A stretch of DNA of 64,000 bases from Streptomyces sp. GSL17-111 (GTDB taxonomy: Bacteria > Actinomycetota > Actinomycetes > Streptomycetales > Streptomycetaceae), in contig NZ_JBAJNS010000001.1 in NCBI RefSeq assembly GCF_037911585.1, positions 500,001 through 564,000 of the forward strand. The letters run 5' to 3'. Shown piece after piece: positions 46,612 to 56,503 of the stretch. Numbering within the stretch: the first letter of the stretch is position 1; every line of letters starts with the position of its first letter. The notes under the pieces were generated by a model, which saw nothing but the letters and a program-made list of their open reading frames with translations, made no database searches and had not been told where the DNA came from. Both the position numbers and the translations under genes were made by a program.

Positions 46612-47282
46612 ACGAGGTCGATCCGCATGCCGCGGTTCTTGGGGAAGCAGAGCTGCCGGTAGTCCCAGTACGTGAACGGCACGTCGTACTTGAGCGGGCG
46701 CGGGTGGACGTCGTCGAGCCCGGTGGCGCGCAGGGCGGCGAGCGCGGCCCGCTCGGCCTCGGTGACGTGGGTGGCGCCCTCGAACCGGGCGATGTCCCAG
46801 ACGTCCTCGTCGGTGGGGGCGATGTTGAAGTCGCCCAGGACGGCGAACGGCCGATCCCCGCCCGCCTCCCGCTCGACGACCTCGCGCAGCGCCTCCAGCC
46901 AGCGCAGCTTGTAGGCGTAGTGCGGGTGGGAGACCTCGCGGCCGTTGGGCACGTAGACCGACCACACCCGCACCCCGCCGCACAGGGCGGACACCGCGCG
47001 CGGCTCCTGCTTGCCCTCGAACTCCGGGCCGCCCGGCAGCCCGGTCACCGGCTCCTCGACGCCGACACGGGAGAGGACCGCCACGCCGTTCCACCGCCCG
47101 TCCGCGTGGACGGCCGCCTCGTAGCCCAGCCCGCGCAGCGCCTCGGCGGGGAACTGCTCCGCCGTGCACTTGAGCTCCTGCAGGCACAGGACGTCGGGCG
47201 CGGTGGCCTCCAGCCAGGCCGAGAGCCGCTCGATGCGGGTGTTGATCCCGTTGATGTTCCAGGTGGCGATGCGCGTAGCCAT
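46488..47282 (-). CDS. xthA: Exodeoxyribonuclease III
   Basis: 264 residues of the EEP fold: ATWNINGINTRIERL, CLQELKCTAEQFP, WNGVAVLSRVG, VLGDFNIAPTDEDVWD and SDHAPVVVDLEP, supplying the metal Glu, Asp and catalytic His of the AP-endonuclease/exonuclease III family. It acts in base-excision repair. ATG 47282 is chosen since MATRIATWNINGIN is the canonical start; AGGTTGAG is upstream. Its 3' end is overlapped by 124 bases by the SGNH gene on the other strand. Confidence 0.93.
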   Translation of the reverse strand: MATRIATWNINGINTRIERLSAWLEATAPDVLCLQELKCTAEQFPAEALRGLGYEAAVHADGRWNGVAVLSRVGVEEPVTGLPGGPEFEGKQEPRAVSALCGGVRVWSVYVPNGREVSHPHYAYKLRWLEALREVVEREAGGDRPFAVLGDFNIAPTDEDVWDIARFEGATHVTEAERAALAALRATGLDDVHPRPLKYDVPFTYWDYRQLCFPKNRGMRIDLVYGNAPFRSAVTDAWVDREARKGKGPSDHAPVVVDLEPAAS

Positions 47283-47315
47283 GGTGCTCAACCTACCCGC
47301 CGCCACCGACAGCGC

Positions 47316-48011
47316 TCACACCCGCGCGGACTCCCCCGGCGCCAGCCGGACGTGCTCGGCTCCGCCGAGACCGGGCCCGGCCGGGCCGAGCATGCGCCCG
47401 TAGACGGCGAGGCCGGGATCGGCCAGCAGCCCGTCGTGCACGTCGTACGCCCGGCGCGGGGCGACCTCCCGGACGTAGTCGACGATCTCGGAGAACTTGC
47501 TCCACGGCGCGTGGAGCGGCAGCAGCAGGGTCCCGACGGGGCGCTCCGGGACGGTCAGCGCGTCGCCCGGGTGGAAGAGGCTGTCCTCCCTCGCCGTGGC
47601 CTCCTTCGCGGTGGCCTCCTTCGTGCCGGAGGCGCCGTGCACCAGGTAGCCGACGTTCGTGACGCGCGGGATGTCGGGGTGGATGACGGCGTGCAGCCGG
47701 CCGTGCACCTCCACCTCGAAACCGGCGGCCTCGAAGGTGTCCCCGTGACCGACGGTGTGCACCCGGCCAGGGAAGGCCGCCGAGAGCCGCTCCGCGACGG
47801 CGGCCAGCGTCCAGATCTCGGCCGCCGGGTTGCCCTCCAGGGCCGTCCGGAGCCGGCCCTCGTCGAAGTGGTCGGGGTGCTCGTGGGTGACGAGGACGGC
47901 GTCCGCGCCCAGCGCGGCCTCGGGCTCGCTGAACCCGCCCGGGTCGATGACGAGCGTCCGTCCGTCGCGTTCCAGCCGTACCGAGGCGTGTCCTTGTTTG
48001 GTCAGCTTCAT
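47316..48011 (-). CDS. MBL-fold metallo-hydrolase (UlaG-like)
   Basis: 231 residues. VIDPGGFSEP, the metal motif THEHPDHFD (HxHxDH), IHPDIPRVTNVGY and HPGDAL, with a later LPLHAPWSK, are the family blocks. These resemble UlaG-type lactonases but lack a specific match. Residues about 130-144 hold tandem KEATA units from a 15-bp duplication. It is 33 bases upstream of xthA on the same strand, so they may be co-transcribed. Confidence 0.88.
   Translation of the reverse strand: MKLTKQGHASVRLERDGRTLVIDPGGFSEPEAALGADAVLVTHEHPDHFDEGRLRTALEGNPAAEIWTLAAVAERLSAAFPGRVHTVGHGDTFEAAGFEVEVHGRLHAVIHPDIPRVTNVGYLVHGASGTKEATAKEATAREDSLFHPGDALTVPERPVGTLLLPLHAPWSKFSEIVDYVREVAPRRAYDVHDGLLADPGLAVYGRMLGPAGPGLGGAEHVRLAPGESARV
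47596..47625. repeat. 15-bp tandem repeat inside the MBL gene
   Basis: GTGGCCTCCTTCGCG is followed directly by GTGGCCTCCTTCGTG (one mismatch). On the coding strand it gives tandem KEATA-type pentapeptides (TKEATAKEATARED). The unit is a multiple of three, so the frame is kept; the copy number may vary between strains. Confidence 0.8.
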
Positions 48012-48048
48012 GGTTCGCCATTGTGCTACCGGCGGGCCGGACGGGCCG

Positions 48049-48675
48049 TCAGAACGTGGCGGTGGAGACGACGTGGACCTGCGGGCGTTCGGGGCGGGTC
48101 CGGTCGACGGTGACGGCGACCTCGGGGCGGGTGCCGGGCAGGTCCACGGTCAGGCCCGCGTAGTCGCGTCCCGCCTCGTCCAGCCGCCAGCCGACCTCGT
48201 CGGCCTGCTCCCGCGAGACGGCGTCGGCCTCGGGCCGGAGGGCGGCGGGCGTCGTGCCCAGCTCGCCGAGGAACCACTCGAGCTCCTCGGGAGAGGTGCG
48301 GAACTGCACGTAGAGGCTGCTGGTCTCCCAGGCGTTCTTCTCGTAGTAGCCCACGTAGGTCGACCCCCGGGGGATGCGCACCTCGAAGACGCGCCGCGTC
48401 ACCTTGCGCGGCCAGCGCCACTCCAGCCCGGTGGCGGAGGCCAGCGCCTGCTTGTCCTTGCCGCTGTCCCGGCTCTGGTAGGCCGAAAGGGTGAGGTAGC
48501 CCGCCGGTACGGCGATGAGCAGGGCCACCACGACGGCGACCCGCCAGCGGCGGTGCGGACGGCCCGGCACGCCGGGGCCCGCTCCGGCCGGGCCCGCGGG
48601 GGCCGGGCCCGCGGCGGCCGTGTCCCCCTCGGCTGCGGGACCGGTGGCATCCTCGGACCGGTTCGCGGCACTCAC
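48049..48675 (-). CDS. Single-pass membrane protein of unknown function
   Basis: 208 residues. A Gly/Ala/Pro-rich cytoplasmic N-terminus (1-40), a membrane helix (WRVAVVVALLIAVPAGYLTLSAYQ), then an extracytoplasmic domain with VFEVRIPRGSTYVGYYEKNAWETSSLYVQFRTSPEELEWFL and a late strand run ending HVVSTATF. I recognise no family. The GTG at 48675 overlaps the ROK kinase stop (GTGA), so it is the distal gene of the sugar operon. Confidence 0.75.
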   Translation of the reverse strand: MSAANRSEDATGPAAEGDTAAAGPAPAGPAGAGPGVPGRPHRRWRVAVVVALLIAVPAGYLTLSAYQSRDSGKDKQALASATGLEWRWPRKVTRRVFEVRIPRGSTYVGYYEKNAWETSSLYVQFRTSPEELEWFLGELGTTPAALRPEADAVSREQADEVGWRLDEAGRDYAGLTVDLPGTRPEVAVTVDRTRPERPQVHVVSTATF

Positions 48676-49847
48676 CGGCTCACCTCCCGGTTGCGCGGGG
48701 TGAGCCCCAGGTGGGCGGCGGCCCGCTCGTACCGCTCGTAGCGCTCCAGCCGACGGCGGGTGGCCCGCCGGAAGCGGCGGGCGACCAGGCGGGCGAGGTC
48801 GGCGGCGCCGACGAGTCCGGCCTCCGGTCCGAGTTCGGCGCGGACGATCCGTGCCTCGGGCCGGTAGCCGCGCCCGGTGAGGTGGCGGTGGAACGCGTCG
48901 CGCGCCGGGTCGATCAGCAGTTCGTCGGCCGCGCTGACGCCGCCGCCGATGACGAAGCAGGAGGGGTCGAGCGCGGCGGCGAGGTTGGCGAGGCCGATGC
49001 CGAGCCAGCGGCCGATGTCGTGGAACAGCTCCACGCACATCGCGTCCCCCTCGCGGGCGAGGTCGGTGATGAGCGGCCCGGTGATGTCGCCGATCTGCCC
49101 GCCGACGCGGTCGAGGATGTTGTACGCGACCGGGGAGTCGGCCGCCGCGAGCTCGCGGGCCTCGCGGACCAGGGCGTTGCCGGAGCTGTACTGCTCCCAG
49201 CAGCCGCGGTTGCCGCAGGGGCAGCGGTGCCCGGCGGGCACGACCTGCATGTGCCCGAACTCCCCCGCCACCCCGTACTTGCCGCGCTTGACGCGGCCGT
49301 CCTCCAGTATCGCGCCGCCGATCCCCGTCCCGAGGGTGATCATGACGAGGTGGTCCTCGTCCCGGCCCGCCCCGAAGCGCCACTCGCCCCAGGCGGCGGT
49401 GTTGGCGTCGTTGTCCACCATGACGGGCACGGCCAGCCGGGCCTGGAGCGCCTCGCGCAGGGGCTCGTCGCGCCAGGCCAGGTGCGGGGCGAAGAGCACC
49501 CGGGAACGGTCGGCGTCCACCCAGCCGGCGGCGCCGATGCCCACGGCGTGCACGTCGTGCCGGTCGGAGAGGTCGAGCACCAGCTCGGTGATCACGTCCT
49601 CGACGACCCGGGGGCTCTTGGACTTGTCGGGCGTCTCCGTGCGGACCTTCTCCAGGATGGTGCCCTCGGCGTCCACCACGCCCGCCATGACCTTCGTGCC
49701 GCCGATGTCGATGCCGACGGTGGGCACCCGGGGCGCGGAGAGGTGCGAACGCCGCTCGCGCACCCCCGCCGTGCCCCGCGTGGCGACGGTGCGCAGCACG
49801 GTGGCCCGCGTCGAGCCGTGGGCGGTGCGGTCACGGTACGTACTCAT
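48672..49847 (-). CDS. ROK family sugar kinase (glucokinase-like)
   Basis: 391 residues. The N-terminal 40 residues are a basic extension (RTAHGSTRATVLRTVATRGTAGVRERRSHL) not found in short glucokinases. The ROK core has PTVGIDIGGTKVMAGVVD, VMVDNDANTAAWGEWRFG, ITLGTGIGGAI, GEFGHM and the zinc site CPCGNRGCWEQY, plus the C-terminal IGGGVSAADELL. It phosphorylates the sugar brought in by the ABC transporter, most likely glucose or a close hexose. ATG 49847 shares one base with the ATPase stop (TGATG). Confidence 0.88.
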   Translation of the reverse strand: MSTYRDRTAHGSTRATVLRTVATRGTAGVRERRSHLSAPRVPTVGIDIGGTKVMAGVVDAEGTILEKVRTETPDKSKSPRVVEDVITELVLDLSDRHDVHAVGIGAAGWVDADRSRVLFAPHLAWRDEPLREALQARLAVPVMVDNDANTAAWGEWRFGAGRDEDHLVMITLGTGIGGAILEDGRVKRGKYGVAGEFGHMQVVPAGHRCPCGNRGCWEQYSSGNALVREARELAAADSPVAYNILDRVGGQIGDITGPLITDLAREGDAMCVELFHDIGRWLGIGLANLAAALDPSCFVIGGGVSAADELLIDPARDAFHRHLTGRGYRPEARIVRAELGPEAGLVGAADLARLVARRFRRATRRRLERYERYERAAAHLGLTPRNREVSR

Positions 49848-50686
49848 CAGCTCGATTGTGCCTCACCCCTGGGGTCGTGGCGGAGCTCGTGGCGGAGCTC
49901 GTCCAGCTCGGAGCCGCCGGCCATCTGCCGGGTCAGCTCGTCCAGGCCGATCTCGTCGGCGGCGTACGCACCGGCCATCGCTCCCCGCTGGAGGAGCACG
50001 AACCGGCCCCCGACGAGGTACGCGTGGTGCGGGTTGTGCGTGATCAGGATGACACCGAGCCCCTCGTCCCGCGCCGCGGCGACGTACTTCAGCACGGTGC
50101 CGGACTGCTTGACGCCGAGCGCGGCCGTCGGCTCGTCCAGCACGAGGACGCGGGCCCCGAAGTGGACGGCCCGGGCGATGGCGACGCACTGCCGCTCGCC
50201 GCCCGAGAGGGTGCCGATCGGCTGGTCGACGTCCCGCAGGTCGATGCCCATGCGGCGCAGGGCCTCGCGGGTCGTGGCCCGCATGGCCCGGACGTCCAGG
50301 CGGCGGAACGGCCCACGGCCGGTGTGCGGCTCCGAGCCCAGGAAGAAGTTGCGCCACACCGGCATCAGCGGCACGACGGCGAGGTCCTGGTAGACGGTGG
50401 CGATCCCGGCGTCCAGCGCCTCGCGGGGCGAGCCGAGCCGCACCTCCCGCCCGTCGATGCGGTAGCTGCCGCCGTCGTGCCGGTGCCGCCCGGAGACGAT
50501 CTTGATGAGGGTGGACTTGCCGGCGCCGTTGTCGCCGAGGACGCACGTCACGCTGCCGGATTCCACGGTGAGGGAGACGCCGTGCAGGGCGCGGACGTTC
50601 CCGTAGGACTTGGACACGTCCTCCAGCGCGAGGAGCGGCGCGTCGGCGGAGGGCGGGGCGGCGGCCCCGGTCGCGTCGGACGTCAT
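49847..50686 (-). CDS. Sugar ABC transporter ATP-binding protein, single NBD
   Basis: 279 residues: Walker [11 protein letters not shown]-loop region VYQDLAVV, signature LSGGERQ, Walker [12 protein letters not shown] and H-loop ITHNPHHA. Unlike RbsA or XylG, which fuse two NBDs (about 500 residues), this has one, as in FrcA-type ribose/fructose transporters. Overlaps the permease by four bases and the kinase by one. It drives uptake through the adjacent permease. Confidence 0.92.
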   Translation of the reverse strand: MTSDATGAAAPPSADAPLLALEDVSKSYGNVRALHGVSLTVESGSVTCVLGDNGAGKSTLIKIVSGRHRHDGGSYRIDGREVRLGSPREALDAGIATVYQDLAVVPLMPVWRNFFLGSEPHTGRGPFRRLDVRAMRATTREALRRMGIDLRDVDQPIGTLSGGERQCVAIARAVHFGARVLVLDEPTAALGVKQSGTVLKYVAAARDEGLGVILITHNPHHAYLVGGRFVLLQRGAMAGAYAADEIGLDELTRQMAGGSELDELRHELRHDPRGEAQSS

Positions 50687-51714
50687 GCGGCGGCCTCCGA
50701 ACGACGGCGGATCCAGGCGTTGAGCAGCGTGGCGAGCAGGAGCATCGCGCCGAGGAAGAAGGTGAACCAGTTCGGGTCCCACTGCGCGTAGACGATGCCC
50801 TTGCTCGTCATGCCGAAGATCAGCGCGCCGACGGCGGCGCCGACCGCCGAGCCGTAGCCACCGGTGAGCAGGCAGCCGCCGATGACGGCGGCGGCGATGT
50901 AGATCAGCTCGTTGCCCACGCCCTGCCCGGACTGGACGACCCCGTAGGTGAACAGCAGGTGCTGTCCGGAGATCCAGGCGCACAGGGCGACACCGAGGTA
51001 CAGGCCGATCTTCGTCCGGGCGACGGGGACGCCGACGGCGCGCGCGGCCTCGGCGTTGCCCCCCACCGCGAAGATCCAGTTGCCGGCCCGGGTGCGCAGC
51101 AGCACCCAGGTGGCCAGGGCGGTCAGCCCGAGCCACCACAGGACGGTGACGCGGAGGCGGACGTCGTCCCCGAAGGTGAGCTGCGAGGCGAACAGGGCGC
51201 CGGCGCTCCCGTACCCCTCCATGTCGGCGATCGAGGGCGTGGAGACGGTCCCGGAGATCAGCTTCGTGGCGCCCAGGTTCAGCCCGGTGAGCATGAGGAA
51301 GGTGCCCAGCGTGATGATGAAGCTGGGCAGGCCGGTGCGGGCCAGCATCCAGCCGTTGAAGAGGCCGACGCCGAGCGTGGCCAGCAGCGACACCCCGACA
51401 CCGACCCACACGTTGGCCGTCAGCTGGTAGCTGACCATCGAGGAGACCAGCGCCGAGGTGGTGACCATCACGCCGGTGGACAGGTCGAACTCGCCGCCGA
51501 TCATGAGCAGCGCCACCGGGACGGCCATGATCCCGATCGTGGACGCCGCGTACACGACCGTGGAGAGGCCGGCCGGGCGCAGGAAGCTGTCGGCGACCAC
51601 CGCGAAGAAGACGAGGACGGCGACCGCGCCGACGACCGAGCCCAGCTCCGGGCGGGCGAACAGGGCGTGCCCCGGCCGTCGGCGGACGTCGACCCCGGTG
51701 GTGGCGGCCGTCAC
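50683..51714 (-). CDS. Sugar ABC transporter permease (RbsC/FrcC-like)
   Basis: 343 residues with about ten membrane helices. [49 protein letters not shown] and [27 protein letters not shown] are the BPD_transp_2 (RbsC) blocks. The GTG start overlaps the binding-protein stop (GTGA). It forms the channel of a monosaccharide importer. Confidence 0.9.
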   Translation of the reverse strand: MTAATTGVDVRRRPGHALFARPELGSVVGAVAVLVFFAVVADSFLRPAGLSTVVYAASTIGIMAVPVALLMIGGEFDLSTGVMVTTSALVSSMVSYQLTANVWVGVGVSLLATLGVGLFNGWMLARTGLPSFIITLGTFLMLTGLNLGATKLISGTVSTPSIADMEGYGSAGALFASQLTFGDDVRLRVTVLWWLGLTALATWVLLRTRAGNWIFAVGGNAEAARAVGVPVARTKIGLYLGVALCAWISGQHLLFTYGVVQSGQGVGNELIYIAAAVIGGCLLTGGYGSAVGAAVGALIFGMTSKGIVYAQWDPNWFTFFLGAMLLLATLLNAWIRRRSEAAA

Positions 51715-52748
51715 CGGGTGCCCCGTTCGGTGTACGCGGCCAGTGCCTCGGCGTCGTCACCGGTGAGGATCTGCGGCCCGGTGAGGACCGGCAGGCCGCC
51801 GCCGAGCATGGTGGCGTTGTAGCGGTACAGCCACAGCAGGTCGACGGCCTCGTAGCCCTGGAGGTAGGGCTGCTGGTCGACGGCGAAGGTGATGCCGCCG
51901 TCCCGCAGCCCGTCGACGACCTGCGCGTTCAGGTCGAAGGTGGCGACCTCGGCGTCGCTGCCGGCCTGCTCGGCCGCCTGCACGGCGGTGGCGGCGAAGG
52001 GCGCGCCGAGCGCGACGACGGAGTCCACCGCGCGGTCGGACTGGAGCTTCGCCTCGAGCGAGGACTGCACGGACGGCATGGAGGTGCCGTCGACGTAGAG
52101 GTTCTCCAGCGAGCCGTCGAAGGTGTTGCGGACGCCCTCGCAGCGCTCCTCGTGGCCGACGTTGCCCTGCTCGTGCAGCAGGCACACGGCCTTCCTCCGG
52201 CCCCGCTCGTTCAGCTCGGCGCCGACGGCCTCACCGGCGGTCACCTCGTCCTGGCCGATGTGCGCGAGCGCGCCGACGTCGGCGGAGTGGGCCTGCCCGG
52301 AGTTGATCGTGACGACGGGGATGCCGGCGTCGGCGGCCTTGCGGACGACGTCCCGCAGGGCGTCGGGCTTGGCGAGGGTGACGATCAGCCCGTCGACGCG
52401 CTGGTCGATGCGCGCCTGCACGAGCTGGGCCTGCTGGCCCGCGTCGTCGTCGTGGGAGTACAGGAACTCGATGTTGTCCTTGACGGCGGCCTGCTCGGCG
52501 CCGGAGCGGACGATGTCCCAGAACGTGTCGCCCTCGCCGGAGTGGGTGACCATCGCGACCGTCCAGCGCGGGGTGTCCACGGCGGCGCTCCCCCCGGCCT
52601 CCTGCCGGGCGCGCTCCTCCGCGGCCCGCTTGCCGCCGGTACTGCTGCACCCGGCGAGCGACACCACGAGGGTCAGCACGGCGGCCACCACCCCCGCCCC
52701 GCGCCTGCGGAACCCTGTCTCCCTGGCCACCTGAGCCCAGCCCTTCAC
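51711..52748 (-). CDS. Sugar-binding lipoprotein of the ABC transporter
   Basis: 345 residues from GTG 52748 (GGGG upstream); GTG 52778 would give 355 but has no ribosome site. Signal sequence with lipobox LAGC ([14 protein letters not shown]). The periplasmic-binding fold type I follows: [62 protein letters not shown], and [22 protein letters not shown]. The ligand is probably a pentose or hexose. First gene of the transporter-kinase operon. Confidence 0.9.
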   Translation of the reverse strand: MKGWAQVARETGFRRRGAGVVAAVLTLVVSLAGCSSTGGKRAAEERARQEAGGSAAVDTPRWTVAMVTHSGEGDTFWDIVRSGAEQAAVKDNIEFLYSHDDDAGQQAQLVQARIDQRVDGLIVTLAKPDALRDVVRKAADAGIPVVTINSGQAHSADVGALAHIGQDEVTAGEAVGAELNERGRRKAVCLLHEQGNVGHEERCEGVRNTFDGSLENLYVDGTSMPSVQSSLEAKLQSDRAVDSVVALGAPFAATAVQAAEQAGSDAEVATFDLNAQVVDGLRDGGITFAVDQQPYLQGYEAVDLLWLYRYNATMLGGGLPVLTGPQILTGDDAEALAAYTERGTR

Positions 52749-52818
52749 TCGCGATCCCCGTTTCCGGTCGAACCGCACAAGTATCGGACAACGGTCACAG
52801 GCGGAAGGGGGCGGGGCG

Positions 52819-52851
52819 GGCGGGCCTCCGCGCCGGGGCGCGGGGCCCGCC
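52819..52851. terminator. Terminator of the allantoin operon
   Basis: GGCGGGCC-T-CCGCGC (52819-52833), loop CGGG, GCGCGG-GGCCCGCC (52838-52851): 14 pairs with one bulged T. It follows the alc stop (52858) on the minus strand and insulates the sugar operon. Confidence 0.85.
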
Positions 52852-52857
52852 GGTGGC

Positions 52858-53973
52858 TCAGCCGCCGAGGTGGCGGTGGCGGGCGTCGAGCGCCGCCGCG
52901 CCGTCCTCCGTCAGGGAGCCGAAGAGGCGCAGCCGGGAGATGCCGCCGTCGGGGAAGATGTCCAGGCGGACGTGGGTGACGGCCGGGGCGTCCGTCGGCA
53001 GGAACCGGTGGACGGTGTCCGGCTGGAGCCGGGTGCGCGGCAGCAGCTCGACCCACGCGCCGTCCTCGCCGTCCTTGCCGACGAGGGCGGCCCAGCCCGC
53101 CGCGTTGCCCTTCAGGTAGGCGGTGTCGATCTCGATGGCGCGAATGCGGGCCTGCCCGGTCAGGGCGTAGCTGATCCAGTCGTGGCCCTGGTCGCGGCGG
53201 CGGCGGGTCTCCCAGCCGTCGTCCATCTTCTGGGAGCGGCCCGGGTTGATGGTGTGGGTGGCCGGGGAGTAGAAGCGGTCGGAGGCGTCCAGCACCGCGC
53301 CGCCGTTCTCCAGCGCGACGACGTCGAACGTGCCGAGGGCGGCCAGCCACGCCGGGTCGGGGAGCACCTCGCCGTGCACCCGGAGCCGGGCGATGCCGCC
53401 GTCGGGGTGCTGGTTGACCCGCAGGTGGGTGAAGCGCTGTTCGGCGTCGACGGCGAAGCCGTTGGCCGCGTGCCCGCCGACGGGGGTGCGCGGGACGAGG
53501 ACCGTCCACTTCACGTCGTCGGCCAGCAGGTCCTCCGGCGAGGCGGACAGCGGCGCGGAGGTGGCCTCGATCGAGACGGACTGCGGGTAGTTGCCGCGGA
53601 AGTGGGCGGTGTCCACGACGACGCCCCGGATCACGCCGGGCGCGCCGAGGCGGACGAGGGCCCAGTCGTGGTCGTCGTCGGCCGGGTGCGGGACGTCGGC
53701 GATGGAGCCGCGACGGCGGCGGGTCTCCCAGCCGTCCATGATCTTGCCCTTGTGGCCGAAGTGCTCGGGGTCGAACACGGCGGGCGTGGGGATCAGCAGG
53801 TTCTCGCGCTGGGCGAAGAACTCGTCGTTGGCGGCGATGACGCCGGCCCCCAGGCGGCGGTCGGCGAGGTCGGCGAAGGTGGTGAAGGGGAAGTCCGCGG
53901 TGCGGTAGTCCGCGTACGGGTCACCGCCGCCGTAGGGGCTCGCGTCACCGGTGAAGCGGGGCAGGGCGGTCAT
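52858..53973 (-). CDS. alc: Allantoicase
   Basis: 371 residues made of two similar halves (about 10-190 and 200-370), each with an allantoicase jelly-roll: [12 protein letters not shown] near residue 78 and [12 protein letters not shown] near 247; [19 protein letters not shown] and [19 protein letters not shown] mark their ends. It hydrolyses allantoate to ureidoglycolate and urea. The ATG overlaps the allB stop (ATGA). Last gene of the allB-alc operon. Confidence 0.94.
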   Translation of the reverse strand: MTALPRFTGDASPYGGGDPYADYRTADFPFTTFADLADRRLGAGVIAANDEFFAQRENLLIPTPAVFDPEHFGHKGKIMDGWETRRRRGSIADVPHPADDDHDWALVRLGAPGVIRGVVVDTAHFRGNYPQSVSIEATSAPLSASPEDLLADDVKWTVLVPRTPVGGHAANGFAVDAEQRFTHLRVNQHPDGGIARLRVHGEVLPDPAWLAALGTFDVVALENGGAVLDASDRFYSPATHTINPGRSQKMDDGWETRRRRDQGHDWISYALTGQARIRAIEIDTAYLKGNAAGWAALVGKDGEDGAWVELLPRTRLQPDTVHRFLPTDAPAVTHVRLDIFPDGGISRLRLFGSLTEDGAAALDARHRHLGG

Positions 53974-55337
53974 GCGGAGGTCCTCTCGATGAGTCGGCCG
54001 GCTTTGGCGGTGGTGCGGCCGTGGTCGGTGATCTGCTCGCCGCGCAGCCAGGTGGACCGGACAACGCCGTGCAGCGTCCTGCCCGCGTAGGCGGTGACCT
54101 GGTTGCGGTGGTGGAGCTCGGCCGGGTCGACGGTGAAGGTCTCCTCGGGGGCCAGGACGGCGAAGTCGGCGTGACGTCCGACGGCGATGCCGCCCTTGTC
54201 CCCGTCGAGCCGGGCCAGCGCCGCCGGGGCGGCGGACATCCAGCGCACGACGTCGTCCAGCCCGTGGCCGCGCGCGCGGGCCGCCGTCCACACGGCGGGC
54301 AGCCCGAGCTGGAGGGAGGAGATGCCGCCCCACGCCCGGCCGAAGTCGGGGACCTTGAGGTCGGTGGTGCAGGGCGAGTGGTCGGAGACGACGCAGTCGA
54401 TGGTGCCGTCGGCCAGCCCGGCCCACAGCGCGTCCTGGTTCTCCCGCTCGCGGATGGGCGGGCAGCACTTGAACTCGGTGGCGCCGTCCGGCACTTCCTC
54501 GGCGGTGAGGGTGAGGAAGTGGGGGCAGGTCTCGACGGTGATCCGGACGCCCTCGCGCCGGGCGGCGGCGATCATCGGCAGCGCGTCGGAGGAGGACAGG
54601 TGCAGGACGTGCACCCGGGCGTCGAGCTTCCGGGCGAGGTCGATCAGGAGGGCGATCGCGTCGTTCTCCGCGGCGCGGGGGCGGGAGGCGAGGAAGTCCG
54701 CGTAGCGCGGGCCGTGCGGCTGCGGGGCGCCGCTCAGGTGGCCGGGGTCCTCGGCGTGGACGATGAGGAGGCCGTCGAAGGCGGCGATCTCGGTGAGCGC
54801 GGCTTCGAGCCGGGCCGCGTCCAGTTCGGGGAACTCCTCCACGCCGGACGGCGACAGGAAGCACTTGAAGCCGAACACCCCGGCCTCGTGCAGCGGACGC
54901 AGGTCGCCCACGTTGCCGGGGACGGCGCCGCCCCAGAAGCCGGTGTCGACGTGCGCCTTGTCCCGGGCCACCTCGCGCTTGACGGCCAGGTGGGCGGCGG
55001 TGGTCGTGGGCGGAAGGCTGTTGAGCGGCATGTCGAGGAGGGTGGTGATGCCGCCGGCCGCCGCCGCCCGCGTCGCCGTCCAGAAGCCCTCCCACTCGGT
55101 GCGCCCGGGGTCGTTGACGTGGACGTGGGTGTCCACGAGGCCCGGGAGCAGCGCGTCGTCGCCGACGTCGACGAGGCGTGCCCCGGCCGGGAGCGCCTCG
55201 TTCCCGCCCGCGGAGTGCGGCAGGACGGCGGTGATGCGGCCGTCGGTGACGGCGACGGCGGCGGGGCGCGTCCCCTCGGGGGTGACGACGCGTGTCGAGC
55301 GCAGGACGAGGTCGGCGTGGGACGGGGTGGCGGTCAA
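53970..55337 (-). CDS. allB: Allantoinase
   Basis: 455 residues. [19 protein letters not shown] carries the metal Hx[18 protein letters not shown] the carbamylated Lys, and HAEDPGH and SDHSPC the remaining His and Asp. It hydrolyses allantoin to allantoate. The TTG at 55337 is chosen over the TTG at 55361: AAGGAGG sits six bases before it, while the other lies inside the operator. The operator TTCAAC-N5-GTTGAA is 20 bases upstream of this start. Divergent from allR. Confidence 0.94.
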   Translation of the reverse strand: MTATPSHADLVLRSTRVVTPEGTRPAAVAVTDGRITAVLPHSAGGNEALPAGARLVDVGDDALLPGLVDTHVHVNDPGRTEWEGFWTATRAAAAGGITTLLDMPLNSLPPTTTAAHLAVKREVARDKAHVDTGFWGGAVPGNVGDLRPLHEAGVFGFKCFLSPSGVEEFPELDAARLEAALTEIAAFDGLLIVHAEDPGHLSGAPQPHGPRYADFLASRPRAAENDAIALLIDLARKLDARVHVLHLSSSDALPMIAAARREGVRITVETCPHFLTLTAEEVPDGATEFKCCPPIRERENQDALWAGLADGTIDCVVSDHSPCTTDLKVPDFGRAWGGISSLQLGLPAVWTAARARGHGLDDVVRWMSAAPAALARLDGDKGGIAVGRHADFAVLAPEETFTVDPAELHHRNQVTAYAGRTLHGVVRSTWLRGEQITDHGRTTAKAGRLIERTSA

Positions 55338-55653
55338 TCGGCCCTCCTTCGCGAATTTCAACGTTCTGTTGAATTTTTCCCCTCCGGGGCGGCGGAGTCA
55401 AGGGCCGCCGGCCACCCCGCACGCGACCCACGCACACCTTGGAGGTTTCCACGAAATGGATATGCGATGTCGCATCACGGAATGGAGCTCCGCCCAGAAC
55501 TCGCTCCGACGGGGACGGCGCCTCCCCGGCCGGACAGCCGCACAAACCCGCCCCTACCGGCGATTAGCGCACGTGGCGGGCCCCGCCACCACTCGACCCG
55601 ACCGCCACCGGGCCCGGTAGCATGCGGCACATCCGGCCGAAAGGAACCGCCAC
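55338..55653. other. 316-base divergent region allB/allR
   Basis: No gene is visible. It holds the TTCAAC/GTTGAA repeat (55357-55373), TTTC-CAC-GAAA (55446-55456), the palindrome TGCGA-TG-TCGCA (55463-55474) and an allR -10 TAGCAT (55618-55623). The AT-rich patches here contrast with the surrounding GC-rich DNA. Confidence 0.7.
55357..55373. promoter_or_regulatory. Probable AllR operator at allB
   Basis: TTCAACGTTCTGTTGAA: 6-bp arms TTCAAC and GTTGAA around five bases. The aceB promoter holds GTCAACAAACTATTGAA at 59704-59720 in the same geometry. The IclR-family AllR gene is next to it. Confidence 0.65.
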
Positions 55654-56460
55654 GTGCCGCCGTCCGAGCACAAGACCCCTTCCGCCCCCACGGCCACCGG
55701 GGGCGTCCAGTCCCTCGAACGCGCCTTCGACCTGTTGGAGCGGATGGCCGACGCCGGCGGCGAGGTCGGGCTCAGCGAGCTGTCCGGCAGCAGCGGGCTG
55801 CCGCTGCCGACCATCCACCGCCTGATGCGCACCCTGGTGGCCTGCGGCTACGTCCGCCAGCAGCCCAACCGGCGGTACGCGCTCGGCCCCCGGCTCATCC
55901 GCCTCGGCGAGAGCGCGTCGCGGCTCCTCGGCACCTGGGCCCGCCCCTACCTGGCCCGGCTCGTCGAGGAGACCGGCGAGACGGCGAACATGGCCCTGCT
56001 CGACGGCGACGAGGCGGTGTACGTGGCGCAGGTGCCCTCCCGGCACTCGATGCGGATGTTCACCGAGGTCGGACGCCGCGTGCTGCCCCATTCCACGGGC
56101 GTGGGCAAGGCACTCCTGGCCGGGCACGACGCCGAGGAGGTGCGCGCCCTGCTCGCCCGCACCGGCATGCCGGCCGCCACGGACCGCACGATCACCACAC
56201 CGGACGGCTTCCTGGAGGCCCTGGAGCTGACCCGGCGACGCGGCTACGCCCTGGACGACAACGAGCAGGAGATGGGCGTCCGCTGCATCGCGGTGCCGGT
56301 GCCCGACTCCCCCACGGCCGCCGCCATCTCCATCTCCGGCCCGGCGGGCCGGGTCACCGACACGGCCACCGACACGATCGTGCCGCTGCTCCAGCAGGTC
56401 GCCCGGGAACTCGCCGACGCGCTTGCCACCACCGCCCCGGTGAACGGCAACGGCGGCTGA
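55654..56460 (+). CDS. allR: IclR family regulator, probable AllR
   Basis: 268 residues. N-terminal winged HTH (GGVQSLERAFDLLERMADAGGEVGLSELSGSSGLPLPTIHRLMRTLVACGYVRQ), then the GAF-like effector domain (ANMALLDGDEAVYVAQV, MFTEVGRRVLPHSTGVGKALLAG, DDNEQEMGVRCIAVPV). IclR members in allantoin clusters repress them and are released by allantoin or glyoxylate-type effectors. The GTG at 55654 has AAAGGA upstream. Divergent from allB. Confidence 0.87.
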   Translation: MPPSEHKTPSAPTATGGVQSLERAFDLLERMADAGGEVGLSELSGSSGLPLPTIHRLMRTLVACGYVRQQPNRRYALGPRLIRLGESASRLLGTWARPYLARLVEETGETANMALLDGDEAVYVAQVPSRHSMRMFTEVGRRVLPHSTGVGKALLAGHDAEEVRALLARTGMPAATDRTITTPDGFLEALELTRRRGYALDDNEQEMGVRCIAVPVPDSPTAAAISISGPAGRVTDTATDTIVPLLQQVARELADALATTAPVNGNGG

Positions 56461-56473
56461 GGCCCGGAGTCGA

Positions 56474-56495
56474 CCGCCGGGGTGACCGTCGGCGG
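56474..56495. terminator. Short hairpin after allR
   Basis: CCGCCG (56474-56479) pairs with CGGCGG (56490-56495). It lies between the convergent allR and DUF5955-like stops. The stem is short, so it is a weak candidate. Confidence 0.35.
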
Positions 56496-56503
56496 CCGGG
56501 GGT

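Noticed and set aside
55359-55361. TTG 55361 as the allB start
   Set aside because: It lies inside the TTCAAC/GTTGAA repeat and has no ribosome site; TTG 55337 has AAGGAGG at good spacing.
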